Below, one piece after another: positions 59,701 to 64,000 of a stretch of 64,000 nt of DNA (position 1 is the stretch's first letter; each line of letters begins with the position of its first letter). The notes beneath the pieces were generated by a model. The model was not told the DNA's origin. It saw nothing but the letters and a program-made list of their open reading frames with translations, and did not search any database. The stretch covers positions 378,877-442,876 of the forward strand of contig NW_019774447.1 in the NCBI RefSeq assembly GCF_001039355.2, written 5' to 3'. A program made the translations under genes and the position numbers. The DNA comes from Lingula anatina (lineage: Eukaryota > Brachiopoda > Lingulata > Lingulida > Lingulidae).

Positions 59701-62700
59701 GTAGGTACTCTGAAACCTACATCTAGTTGTTTTTCTTAATTTAACTCACCAGGCAATGGTTATTGACACGTTTAACATTGTGCATAATCTTATTTTAAGG
59801 GTTATAGTAGGAGTGCAAATATTTTTTATAGTCACAGGGATCTCCCTAGGTTGAATGTCCATTGTGCCTTTTGGTCACACTCAAGAATGGAAAGTTAATA
59901 AGTGTGCCTTTTTGTGAAACTCAATGTATGCTTGGGTCACAAGATCAATTAAAATGTCACTAACAAAGTCAATATAATTTAATAATGGCCATTGTTCGGA
60001 GCAAGACTGTGATCATGATTATATCCATTTGTGCTCATGTTTTAGCACTAAAAATAGTTAGCAGGAGTGATATTGGACCATTTTAAAGAACTTGAAACAA
60101 TCATGCAACAAATCAGATAGCGTCTTATCACTTATATGAAATATTGTGCTATGATTTCACTAACAGAATGATGACATTGAAGAAATAAGAGTAAAAGTTT
60201 GTCAAGATGATCACTTACTTGTTCATAAGCCTCTGTTTCACTAGAGCTGAGAAAGTCTCAGAGAAATACTTGTGTTGAGGATGTTTGTTGTAATGTCGCT
60301 CATTTTGGTATCTCATACTAAAAAGAATGAAACAATGACCTGATAAGATGAATGTTACACAAATATTTTGATTCTGTACAAACTTTACATAGTGGTAAGT
60401 TGCCTAAAAAGCAGTACTTTACCTGAACATGTTGGTTTGTACAAAGTAGTAATTTATCTACAGTGTTCTTGCAGTAGTTTATCCGAACATGTTGGTTTGT
60501 ACATACTAGTAGTAGTAAATTGTCTACAGAGAACTTCCACTAGTTCACCTGAACATGTTGGTTGTACACTGTACAAAAGTATGGACTTACCTGAACTGCT
60601 CCAGGGCCAGTGCCTCTGTAGACTTTTGATATAGTGGACTTACCTGAACTGCTCCAGGGCCAGTGCCTCTGTAGACTTTTGATATAGTGGACTTACCTGA
60701 ACTGCTCCAGGGCCAGTGCCTCTGTAGACTTTGATATAGTGGACTTACCTGAACTGTTCCAGGGCCAGTGCCTCTGTAGACTTTTGATATAGTGGACTTA
60801 CCTGAACTGTTCCAGGGCCAGTGCCTCTGTAGACTGGTGTTGATGAGCCCCACCCCGGGGCTGAGGCACTGGCCATTGCAGTGACTGGCAGGAGTTAGCA
60901 CCTTCAAAATCTATGGACGGAAGCTAGAATGGAAAGCTCAGGATTAGGATAAAGTAGATAAGATACATTAGTGATGAGTTTTTCTTTTTCTGCCAATCAA
61001 ATATGATCAAGAATTAGTCATATATGAGTGATCAACAAATACCCGACTTCAAACTGAATAAAAAAGAATGATTGGAAAATATTGCTTACAAGCCTGACCT
61101 AAGGATGACCACAGAGAGGGAAAGTTGCTTTAATTGTGAAAAAACTTAAAAAAGAAAACAATTAAAACAAAATCAAAATACTACCACACCCCATATTAGA
61201 GAAGAGTGTAGTATATATACTGTATACCTTCACCATGGTGCACAGTGCACACTACATCAACACTGACAGTCTAGATCACTGCTGCTTTCTGTGCTGGCAG
61301 CTAAAGGGTTAAACATCCAATATCAGGTGATCACTTCATTTTTTCAATTATAATAACACTTGTATGAAACAACCAAGATACTCTCAAATCCAGTCAGCTG
61401 TCATATTACCCAGATCCATAGCTAATTACATACATATAAAGACTTTGATGCACTGGACAGTCTCCCCAAACATAAAACTAGAGAGTTAAAACTAACAGAA
61501 AACCCTGCTATTGAAACAAGACAGATGTGTACTCAATTCCCAATCAATAATCCACAGAATGCCAGGCTATCCCAGGGTCAATAATCCACAGAATACCAGG
61601 CTATCCCAGGGCCTATAATCCACAGAATGCCAGGCTGTCCCAAGGCCAATAATCCACAGAATGCCAGGCTGTCCCAAGGCCAATAATTCACAGAATGCCA
61701 GGCTGTCCCAAGGCCAATAATTCACAGAATGCCAGGATGTTCCAAGGCCAATAATCCACAGAATGCCAGGCTGTCCAAAGGCCAATAATTCACAAAATGC
61801 CAGGTTGTTCCAAGGTCAATAATCCACAGAATGCTAGACTGCCCCAGGGCCTATAATCCACAGAATGCTAGACTGTCCCAGGGCCAGCTCTAGACACTTG
61901 ATGTCAACCCTTACCCACTGGAAGTCTTTTTCTCAGCTGGTCTCAGTTCCATTATTTATTTCTATCTGGTCATATCAAGAGACGCCAGTGTGTTTTTCAG
62001 ATATGTTGTCTCTATGTCGCTAGGCAACCAACCCTCTCTGCTCCAGTGCTCTGTCTGTTAACTAGGACATACAAACGCAATATATGTCCTAGCTGTAAAC
62101 AAGTGTCAATTTTCAGGTGTCGTCTCTGCACTGACATTGTTGGGCCAAGGTTGATGCCTTCTCAACAAAACAACACTCCCATTATATGAAACCCCTATAA
62201 ACAGTCCAATTGTATACTAACTTCAATGACAACTAGACACTTAAGGTGCAATGGTTGAGGGTTTATTTGCATGAGAAGAAAAAAAGTTGTTGTTTTTTTA
62301 TTGTATAGTCAGTATGTGACTAGACCTTACCTTGAATTAAACATTCAAACTGCACTACTCTGATAAAACAATGGAGTTCAATGGAGTTGCTGCACACAGA
62401 GGGTAATACTGATCACAGGTGGGAACCACACAACAGAGAGAAATTACCAGGATCTCTCAGCATTGAAATGTACCAAAATCCCAAGATACCAGATATTATC
62501 TAAGTAGGGGATCAAAAAGGCCAATATTCTAATGAATTCAAACAAGTGAAACACGTTATGTTATGTTAGAACATATAAATCCCGCATCTAATGAATTCTA
62601 ACATGTGAAACCTGGTAGTGTATCTAATGAATTCTAACATGTGAAACTTGTATCTCATGAATTCAAACAAGTGAAACCTATATCTAATGAATTCTAAGCA

Positions 62701-62915
62701 CTTGAAACTTGTGCCTTATTCCAATGATTTAATTCCATTACAAGGCCAGTATGTGTATGAATATTCCTACACTATCAATTCTCCCTGTCAATACGTGATC
62801 AGAGACAGCCAGCTAAGACAGCACTGTGTCTTGGGTCACCTGGGCTGCACTCACCTGCTGTTTGCTGGCAGGAGTGTTGATTAGAGACAGTAGGCGGCAG
62901 AGTTCTTTGGCTTCT
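37973..62915 (-). CDS. NEK10: NEK10, NIMA-related protein kinase (gene, 27 placed exons; N-terminus incomplete)
   Basis: Twenty-seven exons join in phase to about 1200 codons, close to the 1172-residue human protein, with only the first coding exon(s) missing. Order: short N-terminal region; armadillo-like repeats ([37 protein letters not shown]); kinase with P-loop GSGAFGSV, lysine in FLALKEV, catalytic [14 protein letters not shown] and CPEIVQ in place of APE; coiled coil [16 protein letters not shown]; Ser-rich linkers; and the NEK10-specific end [46 protein letters not shown]. All catalytic residues are present, so the kinase should be active. Known roles in mammals include DNA-damage response and ciliated-cell function; here that is only inferred. 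Kinase exons P to W are duplicated at 44251-47945 and 40917-44247; the reconstruction uses one copy. Several splice junctions sit in tandem repeats. Confidence 0.93.
38606..38716 (-). CDS. NEK10: NEK10 exon Z
   Basis: CTTTGTAG|CTCCCTC acceptor and AAGAAG|GTATGA donor. It encodes [20 protein letters not shown] and [12 protein letters not shown]; human has LPPALHHNLKRRVIERFKKS and NPCNLKSEIKK. Confidence 0.95.
38862..39541 (-). repeat. 42-bp tandem array spanning the NEK10 exon Y splice donor, 16 copies
   Basis: The CTGAGTGATG mark (plus strand) falls at 38900, 38942 and every 42 bp up to 39530. Each unit holds the last coding bases of exon Y (ATCATCTACATCACTCAG on the minus strand) followed by a GT donor. 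Fifteen donors are GTAGGT and the most distal (38899) is GTAAGT. A decayed 17th unit lies at about 38862. On the minus strand the array is open in the exon's frame with the 14-residue unit [14 protein letters not shown]. Confidence 0.97.
39530..39642 (-). CDS. NEK10: NEK10 exon Y: conserved C-terminal region
   Basis: TTTTCCAG|GCAGTGCC acceptor. It encodes (S)[19 protein letters not shown] and [18 protein letters not shown]. Human has [20 protein letters not shown] and HKIIYITQ. The first donor (CAG|GTAGGT, G at 39529) keeps the human-like protein; 15 more donors follow in the tandem array. The exon could run to any of them in frame. Confidence 0.92.
40031..40252 (-). CDS. NEK10: NEK10 exon X
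   Basis: ATCTCCAG|CTGCAG acceptor and GCCAA|GTATGA donor. It encodes (T)[19 protein letters not shown] to [20 protein letters not shown], a Ser-rich presumably disordered linker poorly conserved with human NEK10. It is supported by phase and splice signals. Confidence 0.82.
40762..40983 (-). CDS. NEK10: NEK10 exon W (complete)
   Basis: TGTGCAG|GCTGGG acceptor and AATA|GTACGT donor, 222 bp. It encodes [20 protein letters not shown], then [20 protein letters not shown] and [13 protein letters not shown] Ser/Asp-rich low-complexity linker precedes a Pro/Gly/Arg stretch. Confidence 0.9.
41220..41352 (-). CDS. NEK10: NEK10 exon V, copy 2
   Basis: Encodes [29 protein letters not shown] and [11 protein letters not shown] plus one base, from acceptor CTTACAG|GACGGAG. 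It is an acidic/Ser-rich linker after the coiled coil. Confidence 0.92.
41689..41806 (-). CDS. NEK10: NEK10 exon U, copy 2
   Basis: Encodes (K)[19 protein letters not shown] to GGATSIK; donor AAG|GTAGGA, whereas copy 1 has AAG|GTAAGA. Confidence 0.93.
41919..42068 (-). CDS. NEK10: NEK10 exon T, copy 2: kinase end and coiled coil
   Basis: Encodes (C)[19 protein letters not shown] and [11 protein letters not shown] as in copy 1. The last full codon is CAG rather than CAA, a silent change, and the donor is GAA|GTAAGA. Confidence 0.94.
42605..42675 (-). CDS. NEK10: NEK10 exon S, copy 2
   Basis: Identical coding content to 46370-46440 ([18 protein letters not shown]). Confidence 0.94.
42771..42841. 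repeat. (GT)n(GA)n microsatellite, copy 2 intron
   Basis: Counterpart of 46535-46607 with a shorter GT run and a longer GA run. Confidence 0.95.
42859..42988 (-). CDS. NEK10: NEK10 exon R, copy 2: kinase C-lobe
   Basis: Acceptor TTATTATAG|TCCTGAG and donor AGGCG|GTAAGC. Encodes (C)[19 protein letters not shown] as in copy 1. Confidence 0.94.
43178..43256 (-). CDS. NEK10: NEK10 exon Q, copy 2: DFG segment
   Basis: Same length, splice sites and reading as 46943-47021 ([15 protein letters not shown]). Confidence 0.94.
43739..43841 (-). CDS. NEK10: NEK10 exon P, copy 2: catalytic loop
   Basis: Same splice sites and protein sequence as 47507-47609, with HRDLSPNN. Upstream of it (44142-44247) there is no second copy of exons M-O. 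Confidence 0.94.
43919..44141. repeat. CA-rich simple-sequence tract
   Basis: Imperfect CA/CAGA repeats in the intron before exon P, copy 2. The counterpart in copy 1 is 47688-47834. The open frames reported on both strands here are simple-sequence artefacts. Confidence 0.95.
44251..44327 (-). pseudogene. NEK10: NEK10 exon W, copy 1, truncated at the duplication breakpoint
   Basis: After the acceptor (TGTGCAG|GCTGGG) it encodes (G)[20 protein letters not shown] and is cut at 44251, next to the N at 44248. The last two-thirds of the exon and its donor are missing. If the assembly is right, this copy cannot be spliced normally. Confidence 0.88.
44554..44686 (-). CDS. NEK10: NEK10 exon V, copy 1
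   Basis: CTTTTCAG|GACGGAG acceptor and AAAAAG|GTGAGT donor. It encodes [20 protein letters not shown] to NGHGIEK plus one base. It reads VMRNRKPRG where copy 2 has VMRTRKPRG, a replacement difference. Confidence 0.9.
45048..45165 (-). CDS. NEK10: NEK10 exon U, copy 1
   Basis: TCTCCAG|ACATTTTG acceptor and TTAAG|GTAAGA donor. It encodes (K)[19 protein letters not shown] and [11 protein letters not shown]; human has RYFMEANRNTVTCHHELAVL. It ends in phase 0. Confidence 0.93.
45257..45680. other. ~424-bp insertion present in only one of the two duplicated blocks
   Basis: At 41905-41915 the other copy runs straight from AAACAATCA to TTATCTTACT, whereas here about 424 bp intervene between the same landmarks. 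The insert is AT-rich, with no inverted ends that I can see. It is a presence/absence difference between alleles or duplicates. Confidence 0.8.
45690..45839 (-). CDS. NEK10: NEK10 exon T, copy 1: kinase end and coiled coil
   Basis: ATTCCAG|CTGTCTG acceptor and CAAAA|GTAAGA donor. It encodes (C)[19 protein letters not shown] and [16 protein letters not shown]. The conserved kinase-end RPD is followed by a charged coiled coil. Confidence 0.95.
46370..46440 (-). CDS. NEK10: NEK10 exon S, copy 1
   Basis: ACTTGTAG|ATTGTTG acceptor and AAATG|GTAAAG donor. It encodes [20 protein letters not shown] and TIK plus two bases; human has IVEAVYEPVPEGIYSEKVTD. Confidence 0.94.
46535..46607. repeat. (GT)n(GA)n microsatellite, copy 1 intron
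   Basis: The GT run is followed by a GA run in the intron after exon R. It is a different length from its counterpart at 42771-42841, as expected for alleles or duplicates. Confidence 0.95.
46624..46753 (-). CDS. NEK10: NEK10 exon R, copy 1: kinase C-lobe
   Basis: TTATTGTAG|TCCTGAG acceptor and AGGCG|GTAAGC donor. It encodes (C)[19 protein letters not shown] and [19 protein letters not shown]; human has [20 protein letters not shown]. Confidence 0.95.
46943..47021 (-). CDS. NEK10: NEK10 exon Q, copy 1: DFG and activation segment
   Basis: ATTTTCAG|CGGACTT acceptor and GCCTG|GTCAGT donor. It encodes (T)[19 protein letters not shown] and GTILYA; human has [20 protein letters not shown]. Confidence 0.94.
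47507..47609 (-). CDS. NEK10: NEK10 exon P, copy 1: catalytic loop
   Basis: CCTTACAG|CTGGTG acceptor and CATAA|GTAAGA donor. It encodes [20 protein letters not shown] and [14 protein letters not shown] plus one base. HRDLSPNN is the catalytic loop. The protein sequence equals copy 2. Confidence 0.95.
48392..48513 (-). CDS. NEK10: NEK10 exon O: kinase hinge
   Basis: CATTTCAG|AGGAGAAAC acceptor and ATTCAG|GTACAG donor. It encodes (E)[19 protein letters not shown] to [11 protein letters not shown]; human has DRLYIVMELIEGAPLGEHF. This is the last kinase exon before the duplicated block. Confidence 0.94.
48761..48902 (-). CDS. NEK10: NEK10 exon N: kinase N-lobe
   Basis: AAATCAG|GTCAATC acceptor and GTAGAAG|GTATAT donor. 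It encodes [20 protein letters not shown] to [20 protein letters not shown] and KTFVE. It includes the alpha-C glutamate ([11 protein letters not shown]), matching human [22 protein letters not shown]. Confidence 0.95.
49251..49589. mobile_element. 339-bp inverted-repeat element (MITE) in a NEK10 intron
   Basis: The ends are inverted repeats of about 43 bp with few mismatches (CACTAGTGGG, then ATTTGGTCTTAAAGTGCAAT) at 49251-49293 and 49547-49589. Both flanks show CAA, a possible 3-bp duplication. There is no coding capacity. It lies between exons M and N. The superfamily is not assigned. Confidence 0.75.
49628..49801 (-). CDS. NEK10: NEK10 exon M: kinase P-loop and catalytic lysine
   Basis: CTCCAG|GCTGAGC acceptor and AAAGAG|GTAAAC donor. 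It encodes [40 protein letters not shown] and SFLALKE. The Gly-rich loop GSGAFG and the ATP-anchoring lysine (LALKE) are intact. Confidence 0.96.
50088..50255 (-). CDS. NEK10: NEK10 exon L
   Basis: CTTTATAG|AAAAATGC acceptor and ACCT|GTGAGT donor. It encodes [20 protein letters not shown] to [20 protein letters not shown]; human has RALRFLFSMERNRPLF and [20 protein letters not shown]. Confidence 0.96.
50967..51090 (+). repeat. Pearl-like family fragment in a NEK10 intron
   Basis: CACAAAGCTGAAAAATGTAC, then AATTTTGATACAATACTA and GCACAGTCAAC. The same order as at 27505-27620, more diverged. Confidence 0.5.
51427..51501. repeat. (GT)n microsatellite starting at the NEK10 exon K donor
   Basis: About 37 uninterrupted CA units on the plus strand. 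On the minus strand the exon ends TTACAG and the intron opens directly with GTGTGTGT, so the 5' splice site lies in the microsatellite. Confidence 0.97.
51502..51647 (-). CDS. NEK10: NEK10 exon K
   Basis: TTCTGTAG|CCTGCTG acceptor. It encodes (A)[20 protein letters not shown] to AVETLQ; human has [21 protein letters not shown]. The donor is the first GT of a long (GT)n tract. Confidence 0.94.
52162..52201 (-). CDS. NEK10: NEK10 exon J (40 bp)
   Basis: GTTTTCAG|GGAGATG acceptor and AAGCAG|GTGAGT donor. It encodes [13 protein letters not shown] plus one base; human has PREIQENTFSLQA. It joins in phase to exon K. Confidence 0.88.
54124..54226 (-). CDS. NEK10: NEK10 exon I
   Basis: GCTTTCAG|GGATCGC acceptor and GAGGAG|GTAGGC donor. 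It encodes (Q)[20 protein letters not shown] to VVQMTIEE. Human has GDRNFVSDHSSIGSLSSANA. Confidence 0.92.
54516..54737 (-). CDS. NEK10: NEK10 exon H (armadillo-like region)
   Basis: ATTCCAG|GTTAGC acceptor and TTACA|GTAAGT donor. It encodes [19 protein letters not shown] to [16 protein letters not shown], nearly colinear with human LTAELLRLLCAEPQVKEQV to IRIWGGIKQLLHIL. This is the strongest non-kinase match in the gene. Confidence 0.95.
55057..55143 (-). CDS. NEK10: NEK10 exon G
   Basis: It encodes (S)[20 protein letters not shown] and QDYDILSK plus two bases; human has ISELNIVENLLMILHEYDLLSK. Donor AAACA|GTGAGT. The acceptor ATGTTTCAG is one of three tandem copies; this one, nearest the exon, keeps the frame. 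Confidence 0.9.
55143..55295 (-). repeat. Tandem repeat spanning the NEK10 exon G splice acceptor, 3 copies
   Basis: The acceptor CATGTTTCAG|TCCTGG with the first ~35 coding bases recurs, putting candidate exon starts at 55143, 55214 and 55278 (spacings 71 and 64). The units also include intron sequence (GATATAAGATATAACATTG). Confidence 0.95.
55605..55737 (-). repeat. 33-bp tandem repeat spanning the NEK10 exon F splice donor, 4 copies
   Basis: CTTTGAGACAAGCTAATCAA occurs at about 55606, 55639, 55672 and 55705. GT donors follow at 55704, 55671 and 55638; the fourth unit has GG in place of GT. Each unit holds the exon end (ATTAGCTTGTCTCAAAG) and donor GTAAGG. Confidence 0.97.
55705..55852 (-). 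CDS. NEK10: NEK10 exon F (armadillo-like region)
   Basis: TTTTTTAG|ATATATTCC acceptor. It encodes (N)[20 protein letters not shown] to [10 protein letters not shown] plus two bases, matching human YIFQKLAAVKDQREW and LLALASLAES. The donor CAAAG|GTAAGG (G at 55704) is the first of three tandem copies. Confidence 0.93.
56011..56066. repeat. Hairpin: 12-bp perfect inverted repeat
   Basis: CAATTCGACCAA at 56011-56022 and TTGGTCGAATTG at 56055-56066, with a 32-base AT-rich loop, in the NEK10 intron between exons E and F. Function unknown. Confidence 0.85.
57252..57427. other. Assembly gap (176 N)
   Basis: Run of N in the intron between NEK10 exons E and F. Confidence 0.99.
57913..57991 (-). CDS. 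NEK10: NEK10 exon E
   Basis: GATTTCAG|CGTCTC acceptor and ACCA|GTAAGT donor. It encodes [20 protein letters not shown] and ILKEMT plus one base, aligned with human VANEYLGYGEEQHTVDKLVNMT. Confidence 0.9.
58475..58601 (-). CDS. NEK10: NEK10 exon D
   Basis: GCTTTCAG|TGAGTGG acceptor and TCTGAA|GTAAGG donor. It encodes (N)[20 protein letters not shown] to VKVLSE. Human has REWVNRAPSIHFLRVLICLR. Confidence 0.93.
59642..59698. repeat. (GT)n microsatellite
   Basis: About 28 GT units in the NEK10 intron between exons C and D. Confidence 0.95.
60219..60317 (-). CDS. NEK10: NEK10 exon C
   Basis: CTTTTTAG|TATGAG acceptor and GAACAA|GTAAGT donor. It encodes (S)[14 protein letters not shown] and [14 protein letters not shown]. 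Human has INYKNERNFSKHPQ and ALVKNRLIS. Confidence 0.93.
60370..60581 (-). repeat. Decayed repeats continuing the exon B array
   Basis: CTGAACATGTTGGTTTGTAC recurs about every 63 bp (near 60422, 60483 and 60549). On the minus strand two still read TTCAG|GTGAAC and TTCAG|GTAAAG, donor-like as in the exon B array. Confidence 0.65.
60578..60835 (-). repeat. 53-bp tandem repeat spanning the NEK10 exon B splice donor, 5 copies
   Basis: The unit holds the exon end (GCACTGGCCCTGGAACAG) and TTCAG|GTAAGTCC, then AAAAGTCTACAGAG. GT donors start at 60801, 60748, 60696, 60643 and 60590. Units are nearly identical: one is 52 bp, and GAGCAG alternates with GAACAG. Confidence 0.97.
60802..60923 (-). CDS. 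NEK10: NEK10 exon B
   Basis: TTCTAG|CTTCCG acceptor. It encodes [13 protein letters not shown] to [11 protein letters not shown] plus two bases. Human has LPAINFDSAQNS and ESTEAVELENF. The donor used here (CAG|GTAAGT, G at 60801) is the first of five tandem copies. Confidence 0.88.
61551..61890. repeat. 34-bp minisatellite, about 10 copies
   Basis: TCCACAGAATGCCAGGCTGT recurs every 34 bp in the intron between NEK10 exons A and B. Copies vary at a few positions. No splice junction is included. Confidence 0.95.
62526..62700. repeat. Irregular AATGAATTC-type repeat
   Basis: TAATGAATTCTAACATGTGA and variants (TTCAAACAAGTGAAAC) occur about five times with variable spacers. Confidence 0.8.
62855..62915 (-). 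CDS. NEK10: NEK10 exon A (first exon found)
   Basis: AATTTCAG|AGAAGCC acceptor and CAGCAG|GTGAGT donor. One base then 20 codons, [20 protein letters not shown], matching human LKRLRCLLNVQSSKQQ. The exon carrying the start codon must lie upstream (higher coordinate). I could not identify it in 62916-64000. Confidence 0.8.
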
Positions 62916-63108
62916 CTGAAATTGTAAACAATATGTCATTAATGAAAAGACAGTCAAATGTGAAAAAAGAAAATCAGGAAATTTTACAAAATGGGTCTGT
63001 CTTACATCACATCCTAATTCATATTCAAAACTTATTTCACTGTTGGACTCCTGACTCACTTCTTTTAAATATATAGCTGGTGAACTGTAGAGATAAATAG
63101 CAATAATA

Positions 63109-63178
<70 letters not shown>

Positions 63179-64000
63179 TGTGTTAAAATATAGGACTGAA
63201 TTGTGTTTTCATTAGTGTATTTTTCTTCATCAGACAAATGTATCCCACTGTGAAAAAAAACCCAGTGAAAACCATAAAAGAGATAAGACCAGGAAATATG
63301 CTCAGTAATCAGTCTCAGCTGGAACTAAGGGCTATTCACACTAGCAAGTAAACCACAGTCCAGTGAACTCTGAATGAATCACGGTTTCTTTGCGTTTCCA
63401 CTGATACCAGCAGCTCCAGCCTTTCACCAACTTCTTGTTTGGCATGTGCTATATTGTTCTAGTTATAAAGTAATTTGATCAAAATAGCAGGAGTTCACAG
63501 TTTGCAGTGGCTGTTGTGCGGTACAAAATATTAAATTTACTTTGTACCTTTGTATGTACTTATTTTTTTGTTATATGCCTTAGTTACGAGACACAAGCAA
63601 GTGCTATTATATAAATACTTTGTATAATAAATGTATATACATAAGCCAGCCACTTCAGAATAAACTTTTGTTGAAGTCAGATGCCTTCTTGTCCTTCCCG
63701 TCTCTCCCTCGTAGTCCATTCACATCAGAAAAACTAACCCTGATAGGACTGAGAGCAGGCCTTAACCACGGTTAAAATTGCCAGTGTGAATGGGTTACTA
63801 ATATATTTATCTGGTAAACATGCAGAAGGCAACCACAAGCCATGAAGATAGATATGGACCCCATGGTCGGCACTACACACCCTGTGATGGAGAGATAGCA
63901 CTTTGGGTAAATGTTTTTAAAATTACTCATACATAAATATCTGCACGATTAAGACACAGTGATCGTAACAATACAAGATCAATAATGTAAATGGTGATAG
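62916..64000. other. Upstream NEK10 intron or 5' region; first exon not identified
   Basis: Contains an (AT)n microsatellite at about 63113-63176. The NEK10 start exon may lie here or beyond the window. I saw no minus-strand stretch resembling the expected N-terminus with suitable splice signals. Confidence 0.4.

Noticed and set aside
60587-60907. Minus-strand open frame of 106 codons through the exon B array
   Set aside because: It is in a different frame from the conserved NEK10 reading of exon B and arises from the 53-bp repeat.
61567-61785. Open frame with [11 protein letters not shown]-like repeats
   Set aside because: It is a by-product of the 34-bp minisatellite and matches no known domain.
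62916-64000. Candidate NEK10 first coding exon, including the open frame near 63537-63719
   Set aside because: No segment resembles the expected N-terminal sequence with an in-phase donor, so I left the gene 5'-incomplete.

Overview
This is a eukaryotic, metazoan window: three intron-rich protein genes with clean GT/AG splice sites and conserved phases, embedded in AT-rich DNA full of microsatellites, minisatellites and small non-autonomous transposons. There is no operon structure and no prokaryotic signal. The proteins resemble vertebrate orthologues but the GDF8/11 mature domain is clearly divergent, which suggests an invertebrate. Minisatellites that span exon-intron junctions, seen here four times in one gene, recall the 'mirage' minisatellites I remember being described at the amphioxus Adh locus, so a cephalochordate is my first guess. 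The pearl/HINE-like repeats would also suit a mollusc or another lophotrochozoan. Nothing in the window decides this firmly.

Layout. (1) 2060-17507, + strand: a complete four-exon TGF-beta family gene of the myostatin/GDF11 (GDF8/11) type. I reconstruct 491 codons with a signal peptide, latency propeptide, RRRR furin site and a 109-residue nine-cysteine mature ligand. Its 13.3-kb first intron holds a 29/58-bp higher-order minisatellite, a Helentron/pearl-like element with an internal tandem array, a 10-kb repeat-family member, and a TAA-flanked terminal-inverted-repeat element with a CGTA-rich body. (2) 24550-29426, - strand: a complete five-exon ABITRAM (FAM206A/Simiate) gene of 230 residues with a Gln/Ser-rich tail. 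(3) 37973-62915, - strand: NEK10, a NIMA-related kinase with N-terminal armadillo-like repeats, a central kinase domain, a coiled coil and a conserved C-terminal region. I can place 27 consecutive in-phase exons (about 1200 codons), missing only the extreme N-terminus. A nearly identical 3.3-3.7-kb block containing kinase and post-kinase exons occurs twice in tandem, joined at a single N. That is either a real partial gene duplication or, more likely, two haplotypes laid end to end by the assembler.

The three genes have no obvious functional link: a secreted growth factor, a small nuclear/actin-associated protein and a protein kinase. ABITRAM and NEK10 are both transcribed leftwards; GDF8/11 is transcribed rightwards and converges on ABITRAM. 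The most distinctive biology is in NEK10. Three of its exons have their 3' end plus splice donor tandemly repeated, and one has its splice acceptor repeated. One array (42-bp unit, 16 donors) is a multiple of three with no stop codon, so it could be read as a run of 14-residue repeats, giving a ladder of alternative donors.

Assembly gaps are at 22585-22983 and 57252-57427, with single Ns at 23991 and 44248. Exon borders were placed by hand from splice signals, phase and remembered vertebrate orthologues. No database search was run.
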